A DNA stretch of 64,000 nt from the NCBI GenBank assembly GCA_964454025.1, contig CAYVRP010000002.1, positions 1 to 64,000 on the forward strand, written 5' to 3'. Made by a program: the position numbers and the translations under genes. This stretch comes from JAFGBI01 sp964454025. Lineage in GTDB: Bacteria > Myxococcota_A > Polyangia > Polyangiales > Polyangiaceae. The notes below the pieces were generated by a model. It ran no database searches, was not told where the DNA came from, and worked only from the letters and a program-made list of their open reading frames with translations. The number at the start of each line of letters is the position of its first letter. Position 1 is the stretch's first letter. This document shows positions 1 through 9,532 of the stretch, one piece after another.

Positions 1-116
1 GGCTTCTTCGCCGCCTTCTCGGCGGGCTTCTTCGCCGCCTTCTCGGCGGGCTTCTGGGCGGACTTCTTCGCCGCCTTCTTGGCGGCCGGCTTCTGCTGGG
101 TCTTCTTTGCAGCCAT
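1..116 (-). CDS. Histone H1-like Lys/Ala/Pro-rich protein, N-terminal part (runs off the left edge)
   Basis: Reading leftwards from an ATG at 116-114, the first 38 residues are almost only Lys, Ala, Pro, Glu and Gln, with repeated PAEKAAKK and PAAKKAAKK units. This composition is typical of bacterial H1-like DNA-binding proteins (AlgP/HctB-type tails), which bind DNA through a disordered basic tail. The repeat is also visible in DNA as two consecutive 24-base units at the left edge. A GAGGGGA Shine-Dalgarno sequence lies about nine bases upstream of the ATG. The C-terminus is outside the window, so a fused globular domain cannot be excluded. Confidence 0.7.
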   Translation of the reverse strand, partial: MAAKKTQQKPAAKKAAKKSAQKPAEKAAKKPAEKAAKK

Positions 117-418
117 GCGACAGATCCCCTCGTGAGGCGGTGAGGCGCCCGGCGCGCCGCACCCACTTGGCTCGTCCGAGCTCAACATTTTGAGCAAGCC
201 AGAGATCAAGTCAACAGATCTTTCGGGCTCGATCACGACCCGGTCGCGAGCGATGAGCTCCGCGTGTCACCACGCGAGTGACGGCGAGGACCCGCGCTCC
301 CGAGTCGCCGTCCTCGCGAGACGAGCGGTGTGACAGGTCGACGTACCGAACGACGCGCGAGTCACGCAGCGCGGCGGACAGGGGCGCCGGGGGTCCGGTG
401 CTATGCTGGCTGCCGCGC
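117..418. other. Divergent intergenic region
   Basis: About 300 bases between the leftward H1-like gene and the rightward VWA operon. The part nearest the H1-like gene is AT-richer and holds the candidate promoter at 187-214. From about 240 to 418 the DNA is GC-rich and open in several frames, but no reading frame resembles a protein, so the upstream extension of the VWA gene was not accepted. Confidence 0.5.
187..214 (-). promoter_or_regulatory. Candidate sigma-70 promoter of the H1-like gene
   Basis: On the minus strand TTGACT (214-209) and CAAAAT (192-187) are 16 bases apart, in one of the few AT-richer patches of the region. They match the -35 box at five and the -10 box at four of six positions. 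Transcription would start near 180 and give a leader of about 65 bases. This is pattern recognition only. Confidence 0.35.
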
Positions 419-2380
419 ATGCCGATCGAGCTCCGCAGCGCCGCCGGCCTGGCCCTGCTCGGCCTCCTCGTGCCGCTGGTGGTGCTCTACATCCTCAAGA
501 TCCGCCGGCAGCGCCTCCCCGTCGCCTCCACCTGGCTCTGGTCGGCCGCCGAGCGCGACCGCCGGGCGCGGAGCCCCTTCCGGCGCCTCGTCCCGCAGAT
601 CCCGCTCCTGCTCCAGACCGGGGCTCTCACGGCGCTCGCGCTCGCCGCCGCCCGCCCCGCGACGCGCGGGGGCGCGGTGGCCGGCGACCACCTGGCGATC
701 GTGATCGACGGGAGCGCCTCGATGACCGCGACCACGGCCGCGGGCACCGCCCGGATCGAGGCCGCCCGCGCCGCGGCCCACCGCGTGGTAGACGCCCTGG
801 TGCCCGGCGCAGACGCCCTGATCGTCGAGGCGGGGCCGCAGCCGGTGGTGCTCGCCCCGCTCGACCGGGACCGCCGCCGGCTCCACTCGATCATCGACCG
901 GGTGACAGCGCATGAAGCCGCCGCGCCGCTCGGCCCCGCCGTCGCCCTGGCGGCGGACCGCCTCCGCACCCTCCCTGGCGACCGGCGGCTGGTGGTGATC
1001 ACCGACGGCGCCGTGACCGATCCCGACGCCCTGCGGGCGGTGAGCCTCCCGACCAGCGTGCTGTCCGTGGGGGAGCCGGTCGACAGCACGGGAATCATCC
1101 GGATCGACGTCCGCCGCGGGCGGGATCCCGTCACGCGCCGGCCCCAGGTGCAGGCCTTCGCCCAGGTCGCTCATTTCGGCGCCACGCCGCGGGAGGTCTT
1201 CGTGACGCTGCGTCCCCGCAACGTCGAGCAGCCGCTGGCGTCACGGCGCCTGGCGCTCGCCCCCGGGGAACGGGCCCCCGTGGTGCTCACCTACGAGCCA
1301 GCGCCGACCGACGCCGGAATGGGCCTCGTCTTCGAGATCTCGCCCCCCGACGCCTTCCCCGCCGACGACCGGGCGTTCGCGCGCGTTCCGCCCGGCCAGC
1401 AGCTCCAGGTCGTGGCGGCGCCCCCGGAGGCGAACCCCTGGTTCCTCCGCGCCCTCGCCGCGGATCCCGAGCTAGAGCTCCTGACGACCTCCCTGGAGTC
1501 GCTCGCAACCGCGGCCGTGCCCGCCGACGCGCTGGTGTTGCTCGACGGAGCCTGCCCGGAGCGGATCCCCGGGGCCGACCTCGTGATCCTCAATCCGCCG
1601 CCGGGGCGGTGCCGCACCGTGACCGTCTCCGCGGAGCTCCGGACACCGGTGATCACCTCCTGGTCGAAGGAGGACCCACGGCTGCGGTACCTCACGCTCG
1701 AAGGGGTCGAGGTGACGAAGGCTCGCCGGATCGAGGTCGAGACGCCGCGCGACGCGCTGATCCGGACCCGTGACGGGGCCATCGTCGCGGATGTCTCGAG
1801 CCCGGGCCGAACCGGCACCCTCGTCGCCTTCGACGTGGGAGACGGCAACTGGCCGCTCAAGGCATCGTTCGTGCTTTTCGTACGGAACCTGGTCGAGTCC
1901 GCCCGATCGCGGCGCGCGGCGGGGGTCGAGTCGCAGGTGCGGACCGGGCGAACGCTGACGCTCCGGGTCCCGACCGACGTGGCGACCCTGTCCCTCGAGC
2001 GACCGGACGGCTCGCGCGAGGAGCTGCGCGCCCGGGACGGCCTCGCCGTCGCCGGCCCCCTCGGTCGCGCCGGGTTCTACTTCGCCTCCTGGCAGGGGCA
2101 GGCCCCGGGGAGCCTGCTCGTCCCCGCCAGCCTGACCAGCGCCGAGGAGAGCGACCTCCGCCCGCGCGAGATCGAGGGGCCGGCGGGGCGGCTCCCCGTC
2201 ACCGCCGCCGCCAACCTCCCGGTCTTCACCGAGTGGGGGTGGCTCGCGGCGCTGCTCGCGCTCGCCTTCGTCGCGCTGGATGCCTGGTGGCTCACGCGGC
2301 GGCCGGCGGCGCGGCGCCTGGCGGCGACCGCGACCCCTCGGGTCCCCGAGCGGCCCCGGTCCCCCGAGGTGAAGCGGTGA
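419..2380 (+). CDS. BatA-like membrane protein with von Willebrand factor A domain
   Basis: 653 residues from an ATG that begins MPIELRSAAGL, the usual opening of proteins with the N-terminal aerotolerance (BatA) region. One membrane helix (about residues 8-27) is followed by the motif LKIRRQRLPV, then a VWA domain whose metal site DGSAS (DxSxS) lies near residue 96, a long beta-rich periplasmic-type region, and a C-terminal helix near residues 605-625. In the family such proteins sit beside MoxR ATPases and DUF58 proteins, but neither is seen here. The longer upstream reading frame is rejected because its first 47 codons encode low-complexity Arg/Ser-rich sequence. The stop overlaps the next start (GTGA), so the two are coupled. 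Substrate and role are unknown. Confidence 0.82.
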   Translation: MPIELRSAAGLALLGLLVPLVVLYILKIRRQRLPVASTWLWSAAERDRRARSPFRRLVPQIPLLLQTGALTALALAAARPATRGGAVAGDHLAIVIDGSASMTATTAAGTARIEAARAAAHRVVDALVPGADALIVEAGPQPVVLAPLDRDRRRLHSIIDRVTAHEAAAPLGPAVALAADRLRTLPGDRRLVVITDGAVTDPDALRAVSLPTSVLSVGEPVDSTGIIRIDVRRGRDPVTRRPQVQAFAQVAHFGATPREVFVTLRPRNVEQPLASRRLALAPGERAPVVLTYEPAPTDAGMGLVFEISPPDAFPADDRAFARVPPGQQLQVVAAPPEANPWFLRALAADPELELLTTSLESLATAAVPADALVLLDGACPERIPGADLVILNPPPGRCRTVTVSAELRTPVITSWSKEDPRLRYLTLEGVEVTKARRIEVETPRDALIRTRDGAIVADVSSPGRTGTLVAFDVGDGNWPLKASFVLFVRNLVESARSRRAAGVESQVRTGRTLTLRVPTDVATLSLERPDGSREELRARDGLAVAGPLGRAGFYFASWQGQAPGSLLVPASLTSAEESDLRPREIEGPAGRLPVTAAANLPVFTEWGWLAALLALAFVALDAWWLTRRPAARRLAATATPRVPERPRSPEVKR

Positions 2381-5300
2381 GCGCGCTCGGGGTGCCGGCC
2401 TGGCTGGCCCCGGCGGCAGGACTCGTCCTCTGCGCCCTGCTCGCCGCTGGCTCGCTGCGCCGGCTCTGGCGGCGGCCGATCCTGGCCGCCGGGGCGCTGC
2501 TCGGGCTCTTGCCGACGGGGTACGTCCTGGCCGTCTGGGCCGGGGGCCTCTCGGAGCGGTGGGCGCGCCTCGAACGTCCCCTCCTCGCGCTGCCCTGCAC
2601 CGCCGCGGTGCTGTTCGTCGCCCACCGTCTCCTCGCCCTGTCCCCACGCTGGGGCGCGGGGCGGCGGCGCTTGAACGAGGCCCTCCTCGTGGCGGCGGCG
2701 CTCGCCGCGGGGCTCGCCGCCACGGGACTCGAGCTCGGGCGACCCATCGATCGGCTCACGGTGCTGCTCCTCGTCGATCGGAGCCGGAGCATCGACCTGG
2801 TCCCGGACGCAGAGGCACGCCTGCGCGCCGAGCAGCAGCTCGCCGAGATCGGCATGCGCGAGGACGACCGCATCGGGACCATCGCGTTCGCGGCCGAGGC
2901 GGCCGTCGAGCAGCCCCCCCGACCCCACACGGCGCTGCCCGCGCCCCAGCGCGTCGAGCTCGGACGTGACGGGACCGACCTCGGCGTCGCCATCCGCCGC
3001 GCCCTGGCCGAGCTCCCTTCCGCCTCCGCGAGCCGCATCGTGCTCCTGAGCGACGGGGTGAGCACGCGAGGCGACCCGATGGAGGCCGCGGCCGCCGCCG
3101 TCGCGGCCGGGGTGCCGATCGACGTCGTGCCGCTCGAGCAGGCCCGGGTTCCCGACGTCCGCGTGGTGGACCTCAGGCTGCCCTCCCGCGCCCACGAGGG
3201 GGAGGCGCTGCGCCTACGGGTGGTGACGGAGGCGACGAGCGAGGCGGAGATCGAGGTGCGCCTGCGCCGAGACGGCGAGCTCATCCAGCAGGGGACGGCG
3301 CGGATCGGCCGCGGGGAGGACGTGATCGCGCTGCGCGAGGTCGCCCCCGGGCCCGGCCTCCACCGCTACGACCTCGAGGTGACCGCCCGCGACCCGGCGC
3401 GCGACCAGGCAGCGGAGGACAACTCGAGCTCGGCGTTCCTGCGCGTGCTGGGGCCGGGGACGGCGCTGGTCCTGGAGCAGGACCCGGCGCTGGCGGCGCC
3501 CCTCGCGCGCGCCCTGGAGGGGGCGTCCTTCCGCGTCCGCACGGCGGGCCCCGGGGGGATCCCGCTCGACCTGGCCGAGCTGTCCGCGTACGACGTGGTC
3601 GCCCTCGGGGAGATCCGGGCGAGCGAACTGTCACCGACGCAGCTCGACGCCCTGGCCACCTACGCGCGCGACCTCGGCGGCGGGCTGCTGCTCATGGGCG
3701 GCGACGGCGCCCTCGGGCCGGGCGGCTACGCGCGAACCCCGGTCGAGGAGGTGAGCCCGGTTTCCTTCGATCTGAAGCAGGACCGCCGCCGCGCGAGCCT
3801 CGCCGAGGTGATCGTCATCGACTACTCGGGCTCGATGGCGATGCGCGCCACCTCGGCGCACACCAAGCTCGATCTGGCCAACGAGGCGGCCTCGCGCTCG
3901 GCCGAGCTGCTCGGCGGCGGCGACCGGCTCGGCGTGATGCACGTCGACACGGTCGTGACCTGGACCGTCCCGCTCGCGCCGGTGTCCGACCGCGCCGACA
4001 TCACGCGGCGGATCCGCGCCGTGGGGCCCGGCGGGGGCGGGATCTTCGTCGACCTGTCGCTGCGCACCGCCTACGCCGCGCTCGCGCGGGAGCGGGTCAA
4101 CCTCAAGCACGTGCTCCTCTTCGCCGACGGCTCCGACGCCGAGGAGCGCGCCGCCGCGCCGTCGCTGGTCCTGCAGGCCCGGCGAGAGGGGATCTCGACC
4201 AGCGTGGGCGCGCTCGGAAATGGCCCCGACGTGCCCGACCTCGAGCGGCTGAGCCGCCTCGGCGACGGCCGCTTCTATCTCATCGAGGACGCCGCTCGCC
4301 TCCCCGCCGTGTTCGCGCAGGAGACGGTCCTCGCGGCGCGGAGCGCCATCAACGAGGTCACCTTCCAGCCGACGCCCGCGACGCCGGGCGCCCCCACCCG
4401 TGGCATCGACTTCGCCGCCGGCCCGCCGCTCACCGGCTACGTGGTGACGATCCCGAAGCCACGAGCGCAGGTCCTGCTCCGCGGCCCGGATGGCGATCCG
4501 ACGCTCGCCACCTGGTCGGGCGGGATCGGCCGCGCGGCGACCTTCACCAGCGACTACCGCGACCGCTGGGGCCAGGCGTGGACGGGGTGGGTCGGCGCCG
4601 CCAAGCTCTTCGGCCAGCTCGCGCGGGACATCGCGCGACAGGCGGACGACCCCCGGGTGCGGCTCGAAGCGGACACGGGCGGGGGAGAGCTGCACGTCCG
4701 AGCGACGGTCGTGGACGACGACGGTCGCGCCGAAGCCTTCCGCCGGCTGGTCGCGCGCGTCGGCGGCCCCGACGGGTTCCGCGCCGAGGCTCCGCTCGAG
4801 CCGGTGGGAGCCGGCGCCTACGCCGCCCGCGTCCCCCTCTCCCGCCCCGGCGCCTTCGTCGTCGCCGCCGTCGACGAGGCCACCCAGGCGGCGGTGGGCA
4901 CGACCGGGGCCGTGCTCACCATCGGCCAGGAGCTGCGACCGACCGGGACGGACCGCGCCCTGCTGCGTCGGCTGGCGTCGCTCACCGGCGGCAAGGAGCG
5001 CGACACGCTCGCCGGCCTCTTCCACGACCGGGACGTGCAACGCTTCGCCTACCGGAGCGTCACCGCGAGCCTCGTCCCGTGGGCGGCGGCGCTGCTGCTG
5101 CTCGCCGTGGCCGCGCGACGACTGGCGGTCCCCGCAGGGCTGGCCGCCCTCCCGGCGCGCCTCAGCGCCGCGCGAGCGCGCCGGCGCGCGCGCCGCGCCG
5201 CGGCCCGAGCCGCCGCCGCCGCGGCCGTCGCCGCCACGGGCGCGACCACCCGCGCCCTGCTCGCCAGCCGGCGAGAGGCGCGCGCCGCTCCGGCGGCGAG

Positions 5301-5508
5301 CGCGCCGGAGGCGCCGCCCCGCAGCGTGCCCCGCTTCGCCCGCGGTGCGCCGATCGCGGCCACGCCCTTCACCCCCAGCCCCCCGCCGGGGGCCAGCGCC
5401 GCCCCGTCGCCCGCGCCCAGGTCAGCGGGAGCAGCCGAGCCGCCGCCTTCGGCGCGCGCCTTGACGTCCGCGGAGATCCTGCTCGCGCGCCGGCGAAGCC
5501 GGCGCTGA
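2377..5508 (+). CDS. Large membrane protein with two VWA domains around a glutamine-amidotransferase-like domain
   Basis: 1043 residues from a GTG overlapping the stop of the preceding gene by four bases. Several membrane helices occupy the first 110 residues. A first VWA domain has the metal motif DRSRS near residue 135. A region resembling class I glutamine-amidotransferase folds (DVVALGEIRASELS, then a GGGLLLMGGDGALGPGGY-like turn) leads into a second VWA domain with DYSGS near residue 482. A further membrane helix near residue 910 is followed by an Ala/Pro/Arg-rich cytoplasmic-type tail of about 120 residues. Such double-VWA proteins accompany BatA-like proteins in many bacteria, where a surface or stress role is suspected but not proven. 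No catalytic amidotransferase Cys could be assigned, so that domain is probably structural. Confidence 0.8.
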   Translation: MSALGVPAWLAPAAGLVLCALLAAGSLRRLWRRPILAAGALLGLLPTGYVLAVWAGGLSERWARLERPLLALPCTAAVLFVAHRLLALSPRWGAGRRRLNEALLVAAALAAGLAATGLELGRPIDRLTVLLLVDRSRSIDLVPDAEARLRAEQQLAEIGMREDDRIGTIAFAAEAAVEQPPRPHTALPAPQRVELGRDGTDLGVAIRRALAELPSASASRIVLLSDGVSTRGDPMEAAAAAVAAGVPIDVVPLEQARVPDVRVVDLRLPSRAHEGEALRLRVVTEATSEAEIEVRLRRDGELIQQGTARIGRGEDVIALREVAPGPGLHRYDLEVTARDPARDQAAEDNSSSAFLRVLGPGTALVLEQDPALAAPLARALEGASFRVRTAGPGGIPLDLAELSAYDVVALGEIRASELSPTQLDALATYARDLGGGLLLMGGDGALGPGGYARTPVEEVSPVSFDLKQDRRRASLAEVIVIDYSGSMAMRATSAHTKLDLANEAASRSAELLGGGDRLGVMHVDTVVTWTVPLAPVSDRADITRRIRAVGPGGGGIFVDLSLRTAYAALARERVNLKHVLLFADGSDAEERAAAPSLVLQARREGISTSVGALGNGPDVPDLERLSRLGDGRFYLIEDAARLPAVFAQETVLAARSAINEVTFQPTPATPGAPTRGIDFAAGPPLTGYVVTIPKPRAQVLLRGPDGDPTLATWSGGIGRAATFTSDYRDRWGQAWTGWVGAAKLFGQLARDIARQADDPRVRLEADTGGGELHVRATVVDDDGRAEAFRRLVARVGGPDGFRAEAPLEPVGAGAYAARVPLSRPGAFVVAAVDEATQAAVGTTGAVLTIGQELRPTGTDRALLRRLASLTGGKERDTLAGLFHDRDVQRFAYRSVTASLVPWAAALLLLAVAARRLAVPAGLAALPARLSAARARRRARRAAARAAAAAAVAATGATTRALLASRREARAAPAASAPEAPPRSVPRFARGAPIAATPFTPSPPPGASAAPSPAPRSAGAAEPPPSARALTSAEILLARRRSRR

Positions 5509-6170
5509 GCGCCCGTTTCCGCGCTTCGCGACCAGCGAGCCCGCAGGGCCGCTCGAGGATCGACGGCTCTGTCGAGCCTCGGTGGTGACGGCGTGCCCGG
5601 TGGGGGCACTGCGGGCCGGAGGCGACCGCGGCCACGGTGCGCCGAACCCGGCGCGGCGCTGCCGGACGCCGAGGCGAGGGCGACCCTCGCTACCGGCTGC
5701 GACCAGAGCGCCGTCGACTGCGTCACCGTCGATGCCCGGCGGGGAGGCGCTCCGGCAACGGGTCGCGTGAAGATCGCCCGCACGCCCCCGGACCTCTTCG
5801 ACCTCGGGCACCAGCCGGCGCGGCCGCGGCTGCTCCTGCTGACGACCGCTGGCCCCTGCCGGGCGGCGGCACGGCGCCCGGAGTTGCGCCGCCGCCTGCT
5901 GCCCAAGGCCGAACGCCACCTGGTGCTCCGCCGTCGAGCGCGGCGGGGCGGCGAGCGCACGCTGCTGCCGGCCGCTCGTCGCGGGTGCGCAGCCGCCGCT
6001 CGGCGTGCCGCTCCCCCTCTGCTCGCGGCACCAGGCGTTCGCCGCCGGCGCGACGCGGCTGGCAGGCGGGGCTCGCTGAAGCGCCCCGGCCTCGAGCGCG
6101 AAGGAGAAGGCCCGTGGCTCCTGATCGCCCGCGCAGGCGGCGTGTTAGCCTGGCTGCGAGATCACCGGGC
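5509..6170. other. 662-base stretch without a convincing gene
   Basis: Between the VWA operon and the radical SAM gene all frames are long and open because of the GC content, but the translations are Arg/Pro/Ala-rich and match no family that I recognise. The plus-strand frame starting at 5593 has a short protein-like stretch (residues about 58-100, rich in Leu and hydrophobics), which could be the remains of a decayed gene. No Shine-Dalgarno sequence, hairpin with T-run or RNA-like structure was found. Confidence 0.45.
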
Positions 6171-7610
6171 ATGCTCGTCCTGATCAACGCCAACCGCATG
6201 TCCCCGCCGATCGCCCCCGTCGGCCTCGACTACGTCGCGAGCGCCGCGCGGGCGCGCGGGATCCCGGTCGAGATCGTCGACCTGGCGTTCGCCACGGACC
6301 CGAGCGCCACGCTCGAGCGCGCCTTCGCGCGCGGCGAGCCGCGGCTGGTCGGGGTTTCGTTCCGCAACGTGGACGACTCCTTCTGGCCCTCCGCCGCCTG
6401 GTTCGTCCCCGAGCTCGACCGGCTGATCGCGCGGCTGCGCAGCCTCACCGCCGCGCCCATCGTGCTCGGTGGGGTCGGGTTCTCGATCTTCGCCGAGCGC
6501 CTCGTCGCCCGTACGGGCGCGGACTTCGGGGTCCGCGGCGACGGCGAGGCGGCGATCGGCGCCCTCTACGCCGCGCGCGAACGGGGCCAGGACGGGCTCG
6601 GCGCGGTCCCCGGCCTGCTCTGGCGCACCGCGAGCGGCGCGCTCGTGCAGAACCCCCCCGCCTGGCCCAGCCCCCTCTCCGTCCCCACCGACCGGGACGC
6701 CATCGACAACCGCGCCTATTTCGCGCGCGGGGGCCAGCTCGGGATCGAGACCAAGCGCGGCTGCCCCCGGCGCTGCATCTACTGCGCCGATCCGCTCGCC
6801 AAGGGCCCCCGCGTCCGCGCCCGGGACCCGCGCGAGGTCGCCGACGAGGTCGCCGGCCTCGCCGCGCGCGGGCTCGACGTGCTGCACCTCTGCGACGGGG
6901 AGTTCAACGTCCCGGGCGCGCACGCGGCCGCCGTCTGCGCCGCGCTCACGGCGCGCGGCCTCGGCGACCGCGTGCGCTGGTACGCGTACGCCGCGGTGCG
7001 CCCGTTCGACGACGCGCTCGCGCGGGCGATGCGGCGCGCGGGCTGCGTCGGTGTCGACTTCACCGGCGACGCGGGGAGCGACGCGATGCTGGAGGCGTAC
7101 CGCCACCCGCACCGGCGCGCCCACCTCGCGGCCGCAGTGGCGGCCTGCCGGCGCGCGGGCCTCACCTGCATGGTCGATCTGCTCCTGGGCGGTCCCGGAG
7201 AGACGCCGGCGACGGTGCGGGAGACGATCGAGGCGCTGCGCGCGGCGGCGCCCGACTGCGTGGGGGTGGCGCTCGGGATGCGCCTGTACCCCGGCACCCG
7301 CGCGCACCAGCTCGCGCTGGCCGAGGGACCACTGGACGCGAACCCCTCGATCCGGCGCCGCGGCCAGGACCCGGGGGATCTGCTGGAGCCGGTCTACTAC
7401 CTCGCCCGCGCCCTGGGGCCGGCCCCCGCCGCGCTCGTGCGGGAGCAGGTCGGCGGCGATCCCCGCTTCTTCGTCCCCGCGGACGCGGCGGGTCACGCGG
7501 GTGACGACCACAACTACCACGACCATGCGCCGCTCCTGGCGGCGATCGCCCGCGGCGCGCGCGGCGCCTACTGGGACATCCTGCGGCGCCTCGGCCCTGA
7601 CCGCGGCTGA
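6171..7610 (+). CDS. B12-binding domain radical SAM protein
   Basis: 479 residues. The N-terminal 140 residues resemble the cobalamin-binding Rossmann fold of class B radical SAM enzymes (MLVLINANRMSPPIAPVGLDY opening, then IVLGGVGFSIFAE and DFGVRGDGE). The 4Fe-4S motif CPRRCIYC places the three cluster cysteines at 198, 202 and 205. The SAM-barrel follows, including DLLLGGPGET near residue 336. Family members methylate or rearrange lipids, cofactors or natural products, and the substrate cannot be read from this sequence. The ATG at 6171 was chosen because homology-like sequence begins there; the upstream frame is low-complexity. It is a single-gene unit; the next gene is convergent 20 bases downstream. 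Confidence 0.85.
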   Translation: MLVLINANRMSPPIAPVGLDYVASAARARGIPVEIVDLAFATDPSATLERAFARGEPRLVGVSFRNVDDSFWPSAAWFVPELDRLIARLRSLTAAPIVLGGVGFSIFAERLVARTGADFGVRGDGEAAIGALYAARERGQDGLGAVPGLLWRTASGALVQNPPAWPSPLSVPTDRDAIDNRAYFARGGQLGIETKRGCPRRCIYCADPLAKGPRVRARDPREVADEVAGLAARGLDVLHLCDGEFNVPGAHAAAVCAALTARGLGDRVRWYAYAAVRPFDDALARAMRRAGCVGVDFTGDAGSDAMLEAYRHPHRRAHLAAAVAACRRAGLTCMVDLLLGGPGETPATVRETIEALRAAAPDCVGVALGMRLYPGTRAHQLALAEGPLDANPSIRRRGQDPGDLLEPVYYLARALGPAPAALVREQVGGDPRFFVPADAAGHAGDDHNYHDHAPLLAAIARGARGAYWDILRRLGPDRG

Positions 7611-7630
7611 CCGCCGGCGAACGCCCACGA

Positions 7631-9052
7631 TCACGCGTGCGTCTTGCACTCCGCCTCGTCGGCGGACCGCGCCGCCCCCGCGCCGCTCACCGGCGCCAGC
7701 AGCGCGCGGCCGAGGCCCAGCCCCAGCGCCGCCGCCAGCGCGCTCGCGGCGAGGATGCCGATCTTCGCCGCGGCCAGCAGCGAGGGCGCCAAGAACGCGA
7801 GCTTGGCGATGAACAGCGACATGGTGAAGCCCACCCCCGCCACCACGCCGAGGACGACGAGGTGCCTGAGGCCGAGGCCCGCGGGGAGCGCGCCCAGCCG
7901 CAGGCGCAGCGCGAGGAGGCTCACCAGGACGACGCCCAGGGGCTTGCCGATGACCAGACCGACCGCCACCGCCACCACCCCGCTCCACGACGCCCGCTCG
8001 AGCGCGCCGCCGGAAAGGACGACGCCCGCATTCGCCAGCGCGAACACCGGCATGATCCCGAAGGCCACCTAGGGGTGCAACGACTCGATGAGGCTCTCCG
8101 CGGGTGACCTGGCTTCGCGGCGCGCCCGGTCGACGCGCCGGAGGCTCTCGCCGAGCGAGTGCGACGACAGCGCCGCCGGCGCCGCCCGGGCGAGGCGCTC
8201 GAGCTCGTCGCCGACCCCCGCGAGGAAGCCCCGCGCTCCCAGCCAGGCGCGCACCGGCGTCAACAGGCCGATGAGCACGCCCGCGATGGTGGGGTGCACG
8301 CCCGCGGCATAGACCCCAGCCCAGACCACGACCCCCGGGGCGACGTACAGGAGCTTGGCCCGCACGCCGAGCCGCTGCATCGCGAGGATCCCCAGCACCC
8401 CCAGGGCGGCCACCGCGAGGCCCGAAAGCGTGAGGTCGGAGGAGTAGAAGACCGCGATGACGACGATGGCCCCCAGATCGTCGATGACCGCCAGCGCGAG
8501 CAGCAGGACGCGCAGCGCGACCGGCACCCGCCTACCGAGCAGGGTGAGGATGCCGACCGCGAAGGCGATGTCCGTGGCCATGGGGATCCCCCACCCGGAC
8601 CGCGTCGCCGGAGCGCCGGCGATCCCGAGGAAGAGCAGGGCCGGCGCGATCATCCCGCCGAGGGCCGCGGCCACGGGGAGCACGGCCCGCCGCCACTCGG
8701 ACAGCTCCCCCTGGTGGATCTCGCGGCGGATCTCCAGGCCCACCACGAAGAAGAAGACGACCATCAGGCCGTCGTTCACCACCCACTCGAGATCACGCTC
8801 GATGGCGAACGGCCCGAGTCGGAGCCCGAGCGGCGTGTGCCAGAGCGCCGTGTAGCTCTCTGCCCAGGCCGAGTTGGCCCAGGCCAGCGCGACGGCCGCC
8901 GCCACCAGGAGCGAGATCCCGCTCGCCGCCTCGATCCGGAGGAAGCGCTCGAGCGGGCGCACCGCGAGCCGGGCGAGCCGCAGCAGCGGCTCCCACGCCT
9001 CCGGCGGTGACGAGGGCTGGCGCGTGGCGCGCGAGGAGCGGGGGTGAGGCAT
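7631..9052 (-). pseudogene. nhaA: Na+/H+ antiporter NhaA interrupted by an in-frame amber codon
   Basis: The reading frame encodes a full-length NhaA of 473 codons except for TAG at 8071-8069 (codon 328). The 5' part ends ...ESLHP and the 3' part resumes in the same frame as VAFGIMPVFALANAGV. In E. coli NhaA the same place reads LHPWVAY, so the amber replaces the conserved Trp, a one-base change from TGG. The ion-binding aspartates (LAVIDDLGA, Asp191/Asp192) lie before the stop. The conserved helix X lysine (LVIGKPLG, about residue 370) lies after it, so a truncated product should not transport. The rest of the frame is intact, which points to a recent mutation, readthrough or a sequence error. 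It lies 69 bases downstream of a small membrane-protein gene on the same strand. Confidence 0.88.
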
Positions 9053-9121
9053 GGTGGTTCGACCGCGGTGCAGCCACTATTGCCGGCGGGCTCGCCCGGG
9101 TCGATGCGGGCCGGAGCGCGC

Positions 9122-9532
9122 TCAGGCACGCCAGAGGGTGGCGAGCCCCCAGAGCAGCGCCGTCACCAGCGCCACGCCCCCCGCGTAGCGGCGGAAGTCC
9201 GCGGGTCCCGCCGCCTGCCCGCTGGCACGGAGGCCGCCGAGGTGCATTAGGTCGAAATAGCGTAGCCCGACCAGTGCGAGCGCCGAGCCGAGCAGCAGCG
9301 CCGTGCCGACCAGCGTGGACTCGCCCCGCGGGGAGGCGATCAGGGCCGCTCCGAAGGCCAGGGCCGCCGGCCCCGCGAGCATCCAGGCGATCCGCACGAG
9401 GCACCCGGAGAGCGGGACCTCGGTCTCGGCGCGGACCTCCCTGGCGCCCAAGATCGGGTCGGTGGATCCATCGGGCTCGATGACGGGGCCGCTCTCACGA
9501 GCGACCGCGCCGGCTTGGCGGTCGTCTGCCAT
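9122..9532 (-). CDS. Small hypothetical membrane protein (136 aa)
   Basis: From the ATG at 9532 the protein opens with a hydrophilic, acidic 40-residue segment (MADDRQAG...) followed by three predicted membrane helices, at about residues 47-68, 75-92 and 118-134. The middle loop contains YFDLMHLGGLRASGQ. I do not recognise a family. The frame is open far upstream, but that extension is Arg-rich low-complexity sequence. It precedes nhaA on the same strand with a 69-base gap, so co-transcription is possible. Confidence 0.62.
   Translation of the reverse strand: MADDRQAGAVARESGPVIEPDGSTDPILGAREVRAETEVPLSGCLVRIAWMLAGPAALAFGAALIASPRGESTLVGTALLLGSALALVGLRYFDLMHLGGLRASGQAAGPADFRRYAGGVALVTALLWGLATLWRA

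Noticed and set aside
5593..6183. A 196-codon plus-strand frame before the radical SAM gene
   Set aside because: It overlaps the real start, is Arg/Ala-rich, and has only a short protein-like stretch. It may be gene remains, but this is not enough to annotate.
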